From Natronorubrum bangense (GTDB lineage Archaea > Halobacteriota > Halobacteria > Halobacteriales > Natrialbaceae): a DNA stretch of 64,000 nucleotides. Under the pieces are notes generated by a model, which was not told where the DNA came from, did not search any database, and was given only the letters and a program-made list of their open reading frames with translations. Each line of letters starts with the position of its first letter. Position 1 is the stretch's first letter. Position numbers and translations under genes: made by a program. Shown here one piece after another: positions 1 through 9,793 of this stretch. Location: NCBI RefSeq assembly GCF_004799645.1, contig NZ_CP031305.1, positions 124,001 through 188,000 of the forward strand. The letters are read 5' to 3'.

Positions 1-999
1 GTGTTTGATCGAGATGACTGCAGTGAGTCCCTCGCGAATGTCTTCGCCTTTGAGGTTCTCGTCGAGATCGTTCAGTAGATCGTTCTCGCCGGCGTAATCG
101 TTGACACAGCGTGTGAGCGCGGTTTTGAAGCCGGTGAGGTGGGTGCCACCCTCGCGCGTGTTGATGTTGTTTGCGAAGGCATGAATCGAGCCCTGTAGCT
201 CCTCGGTGGCCTGCATCGCCACCTCGACTTCGATGTTCTGGTCGTCGTCCTCGAAGTAGATAATGTCCTCGTGCATCGCCGAGCGCGTCTCGTTGAGATA
301 CTCGACGAACTCGCGGATGCCGCCCTGGTACTCGTAGGTTTCCTTGGCCGGGCCGTCCTCGTCGCGTTCATCACGCAACGTGATGCGAACGCCCGAGTTG
401 AGGAAGGCAAGTTCGCGAAGCCGATTCGAGAGCGTCGAGAAGGCGAAGTCGTCGCCCTCGAAGATGTCGGTGTCGGGCCAGAACCGAATCGCCGTGCCTG
501 TCCCCTCATCCGGGTCCATATCGCGGACCCGTTCCATATCGCCGACGGGTTCGCCCGCCTCGAAAGCGTGTTCGAAGACGCCGCCGTCGCGTTTGACCTC
601 GACCTCGAGTCGACTCGAGAGGGCGTTGACGACCGAGACGCCGACGCCGTGGAGGCCACCGGAGACCTGGTAGGACTTGTTGTCGAACTTCCCGCCAGCG
701 TGGAGAACAGTGAGAATCACCTCGAGGGCCGGCCGATCGTACTCGTCGTGTGTATCGACGGGGATACCACGGCCGTCGTCTGCGACGCTCACAGAGCCGT
801 CGTCGTGGATGGAGACGGTAATGTCGTCACAGTGACCTGCCAGTGCCTCGTCAATCGAGTTGTCCACCACTTCATAGACGAGATGGTGGAGCCCTCGAGA
901 ATCGGTAGAGCCGATGTACATTGCCGGTCGCTTTCGCACAGCCTCCAGGCCTTCTAAGACCTGAATCTGTCCGGCGCCGTACTCGCTTTCCTGGGACAT
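1..999 (-). CDS. gyrB: DNA gyrase subunit B (3' end outside window)
   Basis: ATPase subunit of the type IIA topoisomerase that introduces negative supercoils; it works with GyrA in the cytoplasm. The start is ATG at 997-999 and the first residues read MSQESEYGAGQIQVLEG, followed by the GyrB hallmarks RKRPAMYIGST, EVVDNSID (Mg-ATP site) and, near the window edge, GEDIREGLTAVISIKH. The 333 visible codons cover the GHKL ATPase and part of the transducer domain; the TOPRIM half lies left of position 1. It is transcribed away from the channel gene and top6BA, so two topoisomerase systems sit almost side by side. Identity is certain; the C-terminus cannot be seen. Confidence 0.98.
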   Translation of the reverse strand, partial: MSQESEYGAGQIQVLEGLEAVRKRPAMYIGSTDSRGLHHLVYEVVDNSIDEALAGHCDDITVSIHDDGSVSVADDGRGIPVDTHDEYDRPALEVILTVLHAGGKFDNKSYQVSGGLHGVGVSVVNALSSRLEVEVKRDGGVFEHAFEAGEPVGDMERVRDMDPDEGTGTAIRFWPDTDIFEGDDFAFSTLSNRLRELAFLNSGVRITLRDERDEDGPAKETYEYQGGIREFVEYLNETRSAMHEDIIYFEDDDQNIEVEVAMQATEELQGSIHAFANNINTREGGTHLTGFKTALTRCVNDYAGENDLLNDLDENLKGEDIREGLTAVISIKH

Positions 1000-1030
1000 G
1001 TAAAACCTGCTTTCGGGTAGTGGTCCCCAC

Positions 1031-1040
1031 CTAATAAAAG
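1031..1040 (-). promoter_or_regulatory. TATA-like element of gyrB
   Basis: On the minus strand the sequence reads CTTTTATTAG, about 32-41 nt before the gyrB ATG, at the spacing expected for a TATA box serving a short-leader haloarchaeal transcript. The rest of 1000-1274 holds no convincing gene. Confidence 0.55.
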
Positions 1041-1274
1041 TCACGTGTACGCGCTCGCGCGCGAAGCCACCGTAGCCGTTGCTCGGCTGGCTCTCAGGAT
1101 GGGATATCTGGTCGTGAAGGGGTGTTCAAGCTCCTCATACCCCAGGTGTTTCTGGTGGTTACGTGGTTTCACGACGCTTGATCGCCTCGAGTCACACACC
1201 CTGCTGGAGTCCCGTGATCGCTCTCAAAAAGCCGTGTCAGTGCCCGGGGTGTCGTTGACGGTCTTCGCTCCTGT

Positions 1275-2278
1275 ATGGGAGATGAAATACAACCGCTGTA
1301 TCTGGCCGTCGGGATCGTTGTGCTCGTCGCCGTGGTCGTCGACATTCTCTGGACGACACTCTGGGTCGACGGCGGGGCTGGTCCGCTTTCCGGACGGCTG
1401 ACGACCTGGATCTGGCGTGGCCTGCGGACGGCAAGCAACGACCACCCGCGCGCGCTGAGTCTCGCCGGGCCGCTGATCCTCGCGTTCACGCTTGCGATGT
1501 GGATCGCACTGTTGTGGCTCGGCTGGACGATGGTTTTCGCTGGCGACGAGACGGCCCTCGTCAGCGCCCATACCGGCGCGCAGGCCGACTGGTCCGGACG
1601 ATTCTACTACGTCGCCTACACGATGTTCACGAACGGAAACGGCGATTACACGCCGACGACGAGTGGCTGGGAGATCGCCAGTTCGTTCACGACCGCGACT
1701 GGAATGGCCTTCGTCACGCTGGGCGTCTCCTACGTCCTCGGCGCAGTGTCGGAAAAGCGCTCATTTGCCAGCGACGTCACCGGTCTGGGCGAACGCAGTG
1801 AAGCATTCGTCCGTACGGGCTGGACCACTGAAGACGAGTTTCGCGGCCTCGAGCACCCACTCGAGTCACTCGCTACGCAACTGTCCATGCTCGCAGACCA
1901 GCACAAGGCCTATCCGATTCTTCACTACTACCACAGCGAACAGGCCGCTCGAGCGTCGGCGATGGCCGTTCCCGTCTTCGACGAGGCACTGACGGTCGTT
2001 CGCCACGGCGTCTCGGACGATGCACAGCTAAATCCAACACTGGTCGAAGATGCCCGTTCGAGTGTCGAAGCTATCTCGACACGCTCGGGACGGCGTTTAT
2101 CGATCCTGCCGACGAACTCCCACCTCGGCCGGAACTCGATCGACTCCGGAGCGAGGAGATTCCGACCGTCCAGAACGACGCGTTCACTGACGACGTCACG
2201 GCACTGTCCGACCGTCGCCGGAAGCTACTGGGTATCGCACGTGCCGATGCGAGGGAGTGGCCGCCGCTCGAGGAGTGA
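1275..2278 (+). pseudogene. Two-TM potassium-channel-like membrane protein, frameshifted
   Basis: The N-terminal half is an ion-channel-type membrane protein: a hydrophobic first helix (about residues 8-27), a second helix (about 62-88), then a pore-like segment with TMFTNGNGDYTP resembling a K+ selectivity-filter loop and a third hydrophobic stretch ending VTLGVSYVLGAVSEKR. The frame from ATG 1275 stays sensible to about position 2070 and then becomes Arg/Ser-rich nonsense that runs on into top6B. Reading one base earlier from 2072 gives YLDTLGTAFIDPADELPPR and ends at the stop 2276-2278, so one base appears to be missing at about 2061-2072. Restored length would be about 334 aa. The defect may be a real frameshift or a sequence error. 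Substrate is inferred only from the pore-like loop. Confidence 0.75.
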
Positions 2279-2326
2279 GAACGTCGGTTTGAGTCTGTTC
2301 CGGTGCGACCACGATGGCCGGTCAGA

Positions 2327-2421
2327 TTACCGGCAAACCGTTGTAACCGGCAGTGTGTGGCTCGTTTACAGCCGCCTCAAACCGCCGGTTCACTTTCACT
2401 CCGGTAACACACACCTTTTAG
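2327..2421 (+). promoter_or_regulatory. top6B promoter region with TATA-like box and repeated CCGGT motifs
   Basis: CCTTTTAG at about 2414-2421 lies about 25-31 nt before the top6B ATG and fits a TATA box for a leaderless or short-leader transcript. Upstream are repeated half-sites: TTACCGGCA (2327-2335), TAACCGGCA (2344-2352), GCCGGTT (about 2384-2390) and CCGGTAAC (2401-2408), two in each orientation. They could form an operator, but no regulator is known to me for them. Confidence 0.4.
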
Positions 2422-2445
2422 CCCCGCCGCTAGTATGGGGGGACA

Positions 2446-4908
2446 ATGACGTCGTTTCAGTCGACACTCGAGGACGAGGTGGGGATCGCCGAGGAGCTGG
2501 CCGAGAGCCAGCAGGCGATTTCGATCGCCGAGTTCTTCGAGAAGAACAAGCATATGCTCGGCTTCGACAGCGGCGCTCGAGGCCTCGTCACGGCTGTCAA
2601 AGAAGCCGTCGACAACGCCCTAGACGCCGCCGAAGAAGCAGGCATTGCCCCGGATATCTACGTCGAGATCGAGGAAGCCGGCGACTACTACCGGCTGATC
2701 GTCGAGGACAACGGCCCGGGTCTGACGAAAGACTCCCTCCCCAAAGTCTTCGGAAAACTGCTCTACGGTTCGCGGTTCCACGCGCGCGAACAGTCTCGTG
2801 GTCAGCAGGGGATCGGGATCTCCGCTGCTGTTCTGTATGCCCAGCTAACGAGCGGGAAACCCGCGAAGATCACCAGTCGAACCCAGGGTGCAAGCGAAGC
2901 CCAGTACTTCGAACTCATCGTCGACACTGACGCGAACGAACCCGAAATCAGCGTCGAGGAAACGACTTCGTGGGACCGCCCCCACGGCACGCGCATCGAA
3001 CTCGAGATGGAGGCAAACATGCGCGCCCGCGGGCAGCTTCACGACTACATCAAACACACCGCGGTCGTCAACCCCCACGCCCGCCTCGAGTTGCGCGAGC
3101 CCAAGAACCACTTCAAGTTCGAACGCGCGACGGACCAGCTGCCCGAAGAGACCGAAGAGATCCGCCCACATCCCCACGGCGTCGAACTCGGCACCGTGAT
3201 GAAGATGCTGTCGGCGACGGATTCACAGACGGTCTCGGGGTTCCTCCAGGAGGAGTTCACCCGCGTCGGCAAGAAGACCGCCGAGTCGATCATCGACGAG
3301 TTCCGCGACCGCTACTACGGGCGCGAGATGCGCTGGCGGCCACCCACGGCACGCGATGACGTCGACATTGGCGCTGCAGTGTCGGCTGCCACCGCGAACA
3401 AGGGAGCCGATGCGACGGCCGCCTTCGCCGACGCCATCGCCGACTCGGTCGCCGACCACGACCGAATCGCTCACCACGAACTCGTTGCTGCCGTCGACGC
3501 GGCTGCCGACGACGTCGAAGCCGACCACGGAACGACGTTCGGCGACACCGTCCGCGAAAACGCCGTCGAGGCCGTCTGGCTCGAGGTCATCGATGCTGCG
3601 GACGGCGCGGAAACAGACAGCGAGTCAGATGGGACGGCAGCGTCACGCCTCGTCGCCGATCTGTACACCCTCGCCGACGAGGCGACGAGCACCCGAAAGG
3701 ACGACGAGATCATCCACGCCTTCGCCGAGCGCCTCGCAGCCACGTTCGACGACGAATTCGAGGCCGACAACGTCCGCCATCGACTCACCCGGACGCAACT
3801 CCGCGAGTTCGTCAATCGGGCCGCAGCGCTAACTGAGGAGTACGACGACGTCTCCTTCGGAGAGACAGCACGCGAGAACGTCACCGACGCCGTCTGGGAC
3901 GTTATGGCGACGGTTCCCGACGACCCACCGCTGGTTCGCGAACTCGACAGCGACCGGGATGCCGCCAGCAACCTCGTCGACGGCATGCGTGCGGCCGACA
4001 TCATGGCCCCACCGACGCGATGTCTCTCGCCGATCACGGAGGAGTTGATCACGGCCGGCCTCAAAAAGGAGTTCGACGCCGATTTCTACGCTTCTGCGAC
4101 TCGAGACGCCGACGTTCACGGCGGCGATCCGTTCATCGTCGAGGCCGGCATCGCCTACGGCGGCGAGATTCGAGCCGAGGGCAGTGCCGACGTCATGCGG
4201 TTTGCAAATCGGGTGCCGCTGGTCTACCAGCGCGGCGCGTGTGCGACGACCGACGTGGTCAAATCGATCGGCTGGCGCAACTACGGGCTCGACCAGCCTG
4301 GCGGGTCCGGCCTCCCGAACGGTCCGGCCGTGATCATGATCCACGTCGCCTCCACGAACGTCCCGTTTACGAGCGAGTCCAAAGACGCCGTCGCAAACGT
4401 GCCGGCGATCGAAGACGAGATCGAACTTGCGATCCGTGAGGCCGCCCGCGAACTCAAAAGCTATCTCAACAAGCGCCGCTCGATGCAACAGCGCCGGAAG
4501 AAACAGAACGTCCTTGGGAAGATCCTCCCCGAGATGGCCGCCAAAGTCGCCGAGGTGACCGACCGCGAGGAGCCCGATATCAACGACGCCGTCGCACGCA
4601 TCATGAACAACGTGCTCGTCGAACGCAGCGTCAAAGAAAACGGCGACGGCCAGGCAGTCTCAGTCACCGTCGAGAACAACTCGGGTACGGCCGAATCGCT
4701 CGAGATCACCGACATCGTCACCGCCGAACCGACGAACCTCTCCGAGGAGGCCACCGTCGTCGAGATGGACGGCGAGTGGTTCGTCAAGTGGGATGTCGAC
4801 GTCTCGAGCGACGACGAGGCCGCCCTCGAGTACGTGGTGCCCAACGATGCGGCGTTCGATCTGGACGTCAAGGGTGTCGAAAGCGAGAAACTCACGGTGT
4901 CAGCATGA
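2446..4908 (+). CDS. top6B: DNA topoisomerase VI subunit B
   Basis: ATPase subunit of the A2B2 type IIB topoisomerase that relaxes and decatenates DNA. GHKL ATPase signatures are visible: EAVDNALDA (residues 53-61), DNGPG (88-92) and GQQGIG (119-124). The helix-two-turn-helix domain follows (about 240-300) and the transducer resumes at about residue 520 ([10 protein letters not shown], then [20 protein letters not shown]). A C-terminal beta-rich domain occupies roughly 730-820. At 820 aa it is much longer than the roughly 530-aa crenarchaeal enzyme, because of an acidic insertion at about residues 305-520 that contains two copies of a related helical segment (see findings) plus the extra C-terminal domain. 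It is followed 49 nt later by top6A, with which it must be co-expressed. Confidence 0.97.
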   Translation: MTSFQSTLEDEVGIAEELAESQQAISIAEFFEKNKHMLGFDSGARGLVTAVKEAVDNALDAAEEAGIAPDIYVEIEEAGDYYRLIVEDNGPGLTKDSLPKVFGKLLYGSRFHAREQSRGQQGIGISAAVLYAQLTSGKPAKITSRTQGASEAQYFELIVDTDANEPEISVEETTSWDRPHGTRIELEMEANMRARGQLHDYIKHTAVVNPHARLELREPKNHFKFERATDQLPEETEEIRPHPHGVELGTVMKMLSATDSQTVSGFLQEEFTRVGKKTAESIIDEFRDRYYGREMRWRPPTARDDVDIGAAVSAATANKGADATAAFADAIADSVADHDRIAHHELVAAVDAAADDVEADHGTTFGDTVRENAVEAVWLEVIDAADGAETDSESDGTAASRLVADLYTLADEATSTRKDDEIIHAFAERLAATFDDEFEADNVRHRLTRTQLREFVNRAAALTEEYDDVSFGETARENVTDAVWDVMATVPDDPPLVRELDSDRDAASNLVDGMRAADIMAPPTRCLSPITEELITAGLKKEFDADFYASATRDADVHGGDPFIVEAGIAYGGEIRAEGSADVMRFANRVPLVYQRGACATTDVVKSIGWRNYGLDQPGGSGLPNGPAVIMIHVASTNVPFTSESKDAVANVPAIEDEIELAIREAARELKSYLNKRRSMQQRRKKQNVLGKILPEMAAKVAEVTDREEPDINDAVARIMNNVLVERSVKENGDGQAVSVTVENNSGTAESLEITDIVTAEPTNLSEEATVVEMDGEWFVKWDVDVSSDDEAALEYVVPNDAAFDLDVKGVESEKLTVSA

Positions 4909-4957
4909 GCGTGCGACCGGGTGCTCGGACGGAACGAAGTGAACTTACGGTGAAACA

Positions 4958-6049
4958 ATGAGCGCAGACAACGACCAGCAGGCACGAGAACAGTTGATCG
5001 ACCTCGCGGCACAGTTTTACGACCAGTTCGAACTGGGCGAGATCCCCCACATGTCCGTGCCGACGCGGACGAAAAACAACATCGAGTACGACGAAGACAA
5101 AGACGTCTGGGTGTACGGCGACCGAGAGTCGACACGCTCTGCGAACTCCGTCCGCGGTGCGCGAAAGCTGCTGAAGGCCGTCTACACGATCGAGTTCCTC
5201 GCGAACCAACTCGAGGAAGACCGCTCCTCGACCCTGCGTGAGTTGTACTACCTTTCGGAAAGCTGGGACAACAACGAGGCACAGTTTTCGGATCAGGACG
5301 AATCCAACGGCCTGATCGAGGATCTGGAGATCGTTTCGGGTGTGACCCGCGAGGACTTCCACATGCGCCCGGAGGAGTCGGGCGCAACCATCATGGGGCC
5401 GCTGCACCTGCGCGAACAGACCCGTCGCGGCGAACGCGATATCCACTGTCAGGAAGACGTCGGCGAAGGTGGCTACCAGATTCCGAACAACCCTGACACG
5501 ATCGAGTTTCTCGACTGCGATGCCGACTTCATCCTCGCCGTCGAGACCGGTGGGATGCGGGACCGACTCGTCGAGAACGGCTTCGATGACGAGTACAACG
5601 CCTTGATCGTCCACCTCAAGGGCCAGCCCGCACGGGCGACTCGACGGATCATCAAGCGACTCCACGACGAACTCGACCTCCCGGTGACGGTCTTCGCCGA
5701 CGGCGACCCGTGGTCGTACCGAATCTACGGCTCGGTCGCTTACGGCTCGATCAAGTCGGCCCACCTCTCGGAGTATCTCGCGACGCCAGCTGCCCAGTAT
5801 ATCGGCATCCAGCCGGCCGACATCGTCGAGTACGATCTGCCGACCGACCCGCTCAGCGACTCGGACATCAACGCCTTAGAGAGCGAACTCGAGGACCCGC
5901 GCTTCCAGACCGACTACTGGGAAGAACAGATCGAACTCCAACTCGAGATCGGCAAGAAGTCCGAACAGCAGTCGCTTGCAGCCCGTGGATTGGATTTCGT
6001 GACGGAGACGTATCTCCCCGAGCGTCTCAGCGAGATGGGCGTCATCTAG
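4958..6049 (+). CDS. top6A: DNA topoisomerase VI subunit A (Spo11-like)
   Basis: Catalytic DNA-cleaving subunit of topoisomerase VI, homologous to Spo11. The motif LRELYYLS places the active-site Tyr at residue 98 (second Tyr, by analogy with Spo11 and other Top6A). The TOPRIM acidic residues are in AVETGGM and in [13 protein letters not shown]. Length is 363 aa, typical of the family. The start ATG 4958 follows top6B by 49 nt, which indicates one operon. The last nine codons and the stop lie inside a 46-bp segment that is duplicated immediately downstream. Confidence 0.97.
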   Translation: MSADNDQQAREQLIDLAAQFYDQFELGEIPHMSVPTRTKNNIEYDEDKDVWVYGDRESTRSANSVRGARKLLKAVYTIEFLANQLEEDRSSTLRELYYLSESWDNNEAQFSDQDESNGLIEDLEIVSGVTREDFHMRPEESGATIMGPLHLREQTRRGERDIHCQEDVGEGGYQIPNNPDTIEFLDCDADFILAVETGGMRDRLVENGFDDEYNALIVHLKGQPARATRRIIKRLHDELDLPVTVFADGDPWSYRIYGSVAYGSIKSAHLSEYLATPAAQYIGIQPADIVEYDLPTDPLSDSDINALESELEDPRFQTDYWEEQIELQLEIGKKSEQQSLAARGLDFVTETYLPERLSEMGVI

Positions 6050-6128
6050 ACGCACCTCGAGCCGAGGGTCGGGGAGAGTGATCGAGCGTCTCAGCGAGAT
6101 GGGCGTCATCTAGACGCACCTCGAGCCG
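6019..6128. repeat. 46-bp perfect direct repeat at the end of top6A
   Basis: Positions 6019-6064 and 6083-6128 are identical over 46 bp with a 64-bp offset. The first copy includes the top6A codons for ERLSEMGVI, the TAG stop and 15 nt beyond; the second is a non-coding duplicate. This is a short segmental duplication left at the end of the gene. Confidence 0.95.
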
Positions 6129-6215
6129 CGTTCGACCAGCACCAACGCTGTTACAGACTGTTTGTAGCACTGGCTGATCGTAGAGACGATAGAAATCGGA
6201 TGGCTCGGGGTCGTG

Positions 6216-7586
6216 TTATCCGATGAAGCCGAGTCGAAGTGCAGCCCCCATCGCACCGAAGATGAGGACGAACACGAGGCTGACGACGTAGTAGGCGTGC
6301 CAGGCTCGAGACGGGCGGAACGGCTCGGGAAGGTGTTTCTCGACGACGTACCAGTTGGCTGGGTAGAAGAAAATCTCCGTGACCGCGAGGATGGCGGCGA
6401 CGTAGAGCAACAGCGTCACGGGGACGTTCCCGAGCGCGAGCACCATCGCGCTGCTGACGACGACGACGCCGGCGACGACGAGCTTTCGGATGCGCTCGCT
6501 GTCGATACTCTCGTCCTCGAGCGCCATCGGGAGGATGTCACCGGTTGCACGGGCAGCCCCGTCGAGAAGCGTGATAACGGTCGAGTAGAGGGCTGCGAAC
6601 GCGCCGATCAGCATGGCGTAGTACGACCATTCGCCGAAGGAATCGCTCAGGATGTTGCCGATCGCGAACGCGAGGTTGGCGTCCGTCGGCGGGTCCGGGT
6701 AGAGGACGTTCGTCGCCAGAATGACCATTGCGGCAATCAGAACGAAACTGAACACGTAGCCGACGTTGAAGTCCCGGCGGCCGGTTTTGATCCACGCACG
6801 GATGTAGTCGTGGTGGGCCGGGTTGTTCGGATCGAGCCCCTTCTGTCGCAGCTCACCAGCCCCTTCGCCTTTGGCCATACTCCAGCTGCCGATCAGAATA
6901 CTCGTACTGAAGCCGGTCGGTGCGAACCCGGCGGCCGCGGCAAACAGCGCGACGAAGGCGGGTCCGGTGAGGTCGGGGATCGCGAACGTCGTTTCGGCGA
7001 TCCGTTCGGGCGATGGCGGCCCAACGAGAGCGCCGAGCATGACGAGCACACCGACGGCGACGGTGAAACCGATCAACGCCTTCTCGAGGACGGAGTAGCG
7101 AGACGTGATCACGAGCGCGCCGGCGGCGCCGACGAAGAGGACGTACGCCCACGCTGCGGTGAGCCAGCCAGGAGTCAACGCGGCGATGAACGCGGCCGTG
7201 CTCATGCCGACGCTAGCCGTAATGAACGTGTACATGACGGTGAAGACGAGGATCGTCACCCAGAGCGCCCAGTTTTTCGGCCCGGGGAGATCACCGTAGG
7301 CTTCGATCGGGTTTGCCCCGACGCCGTAGTTATAGCGAATGCCCAGTTCCCAGGCACCGTACTTGGCGACGTAGATGAGGCCGAACATCCAGATTGCGAC
7401 GAGTCCGAACGTTCCACCGAGCGTCGGTGCGAGAACGATATGACTTCCACCGATGCTGATCAGCGCCCAGAGCATCGACGGTCCGAAGTGGTTCTTGAAG
7501 AACCCCTTCCAGCCGGCCGACGGATAGGTAAGCTCGGGCTGGGACGTCTCGAGCCCGTCTTCGGTCTTACTCGCCACGGTGCTCAC
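6216..7586 (-). CDS. NRAMP-family divalent metal ion transporter
   Basis: Polytopic membrane protein of 456 aa with about eleven hydrophobic helices, related to the NRAMP (SLC11) proton/metal symporters. It starts at GTG 7584-7586 (MSTVASKTEDG) because the nearby upstream ATG is out of frame and stops early. The helix-1 region reads GPSMLWALISIGGSHIVL and lacks the DPGN metal-binding motif of classical Mn2+/Fe2+ NRAMPs; helix 6 reads AAGFAPTGFSTSILIG rather than the usual MPHN(L/I). Substrate may therefore differ (Mg2+ or another cation). It is a single-gene unit, convergent with top6A. Upstream, 7661-7681 is AT-rich with a GTATAC core, a possible promoter. Confidence 0.8.
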   Translation of the reverse strand: MSTVASKTEDGLETSQPELTYPSAGWKGFFKNHFGPSMLWALISIGGSHIVLAPTLGGTFGLVAIWMFGLIYVAKYGAWELGIRYNYGVGANPIEAYGDLPGPKNWALWVTILVFTVMYTFITASVGMSTAAFIAALTPGWLTAAWAYVLFVGAAGALVITSRYSVLEKALIGFTVAVGVLVMLGALVGPPSPERIAETTFAIPDLTGPAFVALFAAAAGFAPTGFSTSILIGSWSMAKGEGAGELRQKGLDPNNPAHHDYIRAWIKTGRRDFNVGYVFSFVLIAAMVILATNVLYPDPPTDANLAFAIGNILSDSFGEWSYYAMLIGAFAALYSTVITLLDGAARATGDILPMALEDESIDSERIRKLVVAGVVVVSSAMVLALGNVPVTLLLYVAAILAVTEIFFYPANWYVVEKHLPEPFRPSRAWHAYYVVSLVFVLIFGAMGAALRLGFIG

Positions 7587-7729
7587 CGGTGTATGGAGCC
7601 ATGACGATGGGTTTCAGGCAGGTATCCACTCGAACCCACCAAGAACGTGTATGCGTGCCAACAGTATACATAGGAAGTATGAGTGACTAGGCGATCCGTG
7701 ACTTATGTCCACGGATTCGTCACCGGGCG

Positions 7730-8431
7730 CTACTGCTCGTCGAGCACCACTGGAACCGCGCGGTTCGCGACGTCGACGACGAACGCATCAGCGTCGGTCT
7801 CGAGCGCCTCGAACGTGTCGTAGTGGATCGGCAACACGAGCTCGGGGCGAATTCGTTCCGCGAGCGCGGCGGCCTCGTGGCGATCCATCGTAAACGCGCC
7901 GCCGATCGGGGGGAGAAACAGGTCGATACCCAGTTCGTCGTGGAGCGGGAGGACATCGGTGTCGCCGGGCCAGAACGCCGAGACGCCGTCGACTGTGACG
8001 GCAAAGCCACAGCCTTCGCCCTCGGGATGATACGGGTCGCCGTGCTCGTCGACATGTGGGCCCGCGGGGTCGTTGTACGCGGGCGTGGTGAACAGGTCCA
8101 GCGGGCCGAGGACAAACGATTCATCCGCACGGACACGCTCGACCTCGTAGGGCAGGTCTTCGGGCTGTTCATCGACCCGGTCGATCTCGCTGGCGTCGAT
8201 CGATTCGTGAACGACGACGATCGCGTCCTCGTGAGCCACCCGGCGAATGCCGTCGGGATCGTAGTGGTGGGCGTGTGTCACCAGTACGAGGTCGCCATCG
8301 CGCGCATCGTATCCATCGAGCACCCCGTACCGACCGGGATCCATGTAGATGACAGCCCCCGTCTCGCCCTCGAGGCGAACGGTCGCGTAGCCGAGCCAGT
8401 CGATGGTCACTGCACCGAAACGAACGGTCAT
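7730..8431 (-). CDS. Metallo-beta-lactamase-fold hydrolase (UlaG-like)
   Basis: A 233-aa cytoplasmic MBL-fold protein. The metal motif, normally HxHxDH, reads THAHHYDPDGI, so the last two positions are Tyr-Asp instead of Asp-His. Downstream ligands look intact: FWPGDTDVLP and ELVLPIHYDTFE, the latter typical of the UlaG/YcfH-like metal-dependent hydrolase group. The altered motif suggests one-metal or changed chemistry. It starts at ATG 8429-8431 and is followed upstream by the FAH-family gene in the same direction, with a 61-nt gap, so the two may be co-transcribed. The substrate is not predictable. Confidence 0.8.
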   Translation of the reverse strand: MTVRFGAVTIDWLGYATVRLEGETGAVIYMDPGRYGVLDGYDARDGDLVLVTHAHHYDPDGIRRVAHEDAIVVVHESIDASEIDRVDEQPEDLPYEVERVRADESFVLGPLDLFTTPAYNDPAGPHVDEHGDPYHPEGEGCGFAVTVDGVSAFWPGDTDVLPLHDELGIDLFLPPIGGAFTMDRHEAAALAERIRPELVLPIHYDTFEALETDADAFVVDVANRAVPVVLDEQ

Positions 8432-8492
8432 ACTCGCCCGTACGCTCGAGCAGGTCGAAAAAGGTTCGCCTCGCAGTTACTTCGACTCCGGT

Positions 8493-9230
8493 CTACGGCC
8501 GTCGGATCGAGTGTGCGAGTGTGCCGACGCCCTCGATTTCGATCTCGACCTCGTCGCCATCGGACAGTGGACCGACGCCTTCCGGCGTCCCGGTCGCGAT
8601 CACGTCACCTGGCTCTAAGGTCATGTAGGCCGTGATCTCGGCGATCAGTTCTGGAATGGGGAACATGAGTTGTTCGCGCGAGCCGTCCTGTTTCAGCTCG
8701 CCGTTGACGCGGGACTGAACAGATGCGTCGGCCGGCACTTCATCGGGCGTTGCGAGCAGTGGCCCAAGGGGCGCAGCGCCGTCGAACGCCTTCCCGCGGA
8801 TCCAGTTCTGTTCTTTCTCCTGGTCGTCGCGGTTCGAGATATCGTTGACGCACGTAAAGCCCTCGACGACGTCCATCGCCTCGGAGACGGGGACGTGACG
8901 GCATTGCTCGCCGATAACGACGCCCAGTTCGGCCTCGTAGTCGATGCGCTCTTTCCCGGCCGGTGCGGTGACGGTGTCGCCGTGGCTTGCAATCGTGTTC
9001 GGCGGCTTCAGGAAGATCAGCGGGCGGTCCGGAACGTCAGAGCCCATCTCGTCTGCGTGGTCGGCGTAGTTACGGCCGATACAGACGATCTTCGACGGCT
9101 CACACGGTGGGAGGACGTCGATCTCGTCGGACTCGAGTGCGTAGCTCTCGTTCCCGAAGTGGACGTGGCCGTTCTCGAACTCGCCGCGGCGGACAGCACC
9201 GGCAGGGTCGCGGAATCGGACGTATTTCAT
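8493..9230 (-). CDS. Fumarylacetoacetate hydrolase-family protein
   Basis: Enzyme of the FAH superfamily, which contains C-C bond hydrolases, decarboxylases and isomerases of aromatic and keto-acid catabolism. Signatures: CIGRNYADHADEMG, the metal site YEAELGVVIGEQ (Glu pair), the KSFDxxxPLGP-like segment GKAFDGAAPLGPLL, and the C-terminal GDVIATGTPEGVGPL. I chose the inner ATG at 9228-9230 (MKYVRFRDPAG), giving 245 aa, because it matches the family N-terminus; an in-frame ATG 27 nt upstream would add only a non-conserved stretch. The exact substrate cannot be told. Confidence 0.9.
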   Translation of the reverse strand: MKYVRFRDPAGAVRRGEFENGHVHFGNESYALESDEIDVLPPCEPSKIVCIGRNYADHADEMGSDVPDRPLIFLKPPNTIASHGDTVTAPAGKERIDYEAELGVVIGEQCRHVPVSEAMDVVEGFTCVNDISNRDDQEKEQNWIRGKAFDGAAPLGPLLATPDEVPADASVQSRVNGELKQDGSREQLMFPIPELIAEITAYMTLEPGDVIATGTPEGVGPLSDGDEVEIEIEGVGTLAHSIRRP

Positions 9231-9515
9231 GCGCGATGGGTTGTGGTGTATATTCAAAAGCGTTGAGATGCCGGCGGCACTCGCCCACCAAAGCGCGTAG
9301 CCAACCGCTCGAGTAGTGACGAACCGACAGCACCTGGCCGTACCTCGGCGTCGATCTGGGGTCGAAATGACAGCGTCCTAACTACGTTAGTAGCTGCCAT
9401 TACGGACGCAGAACGGAACGCTTTTTACTAGGCCCCCGCAATCGACTAATGCGTTCGAGGCACGCTGGGTTGGATCGCCAACCGAGGCGAGACGCAGTGT
9501 GAGAACGCAATGATC

Positions 9516-9590
9516 GCTCCGTTGGTGTAGTCCGGCCAATCATTTCGGCCTTTCGAGCCGATGACCAGGGTTCAAATCCCTGACGGAGCA
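9516..9590 (+). tRNA. tRNA-Glu (anticodon TTC)
   Basis: A 75-nt cloverleaf: acceptor GCTCCGT pairs with ACGGAGC, discriminator A at 9590, anticodon stem TCGGC/GCCGA with loop CTTTCGA giving anticodon TTC, and T-arm CAGGG-TTCAAAT-CCCTG. CCA is not encoded. A T-rich element (CTTTTTACTA, about 9421-9430) about 90 nt upstream may be the promoter. The rest of 9231-9515 and 9591-9793 shows no gene. Confidence 0.97.
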
Positions 9591-9793
9591 TTCTTCCGCG
9601 AAACAACGTACCGAAGACAGAGCGTGTTCGCTGGCGTTTGACGCATTCTCCCGACGATCATGTTCCTGAGCCGTGTGTCTGAGTCACAGATCGGCACCGG
9701 CTCGAAACCACATGCCAGTCGTTGTGGCCCCGAGCAGGGGCTCGTGTGCCGGTTTGAGTGAACTCGAGAGCAGCCAGTTTGCCTCGAGAGCTG

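Noticed and set aside
1275..2930. 551-aa reading frame continuing from the channel gene into top6B
   Set aside because: After about 2070 it is Arg/Ser-rich and overlaps top6B in another frame; the frameshifted channel explains it.
6213..7604. 463-aa plus-strand reading frame opposite the NRAMP gene
   Set aside because: Its sequence is Arg/Asp-rich with no hydrophobic or family signal; it is the antisense shadow of a real membrane protein.
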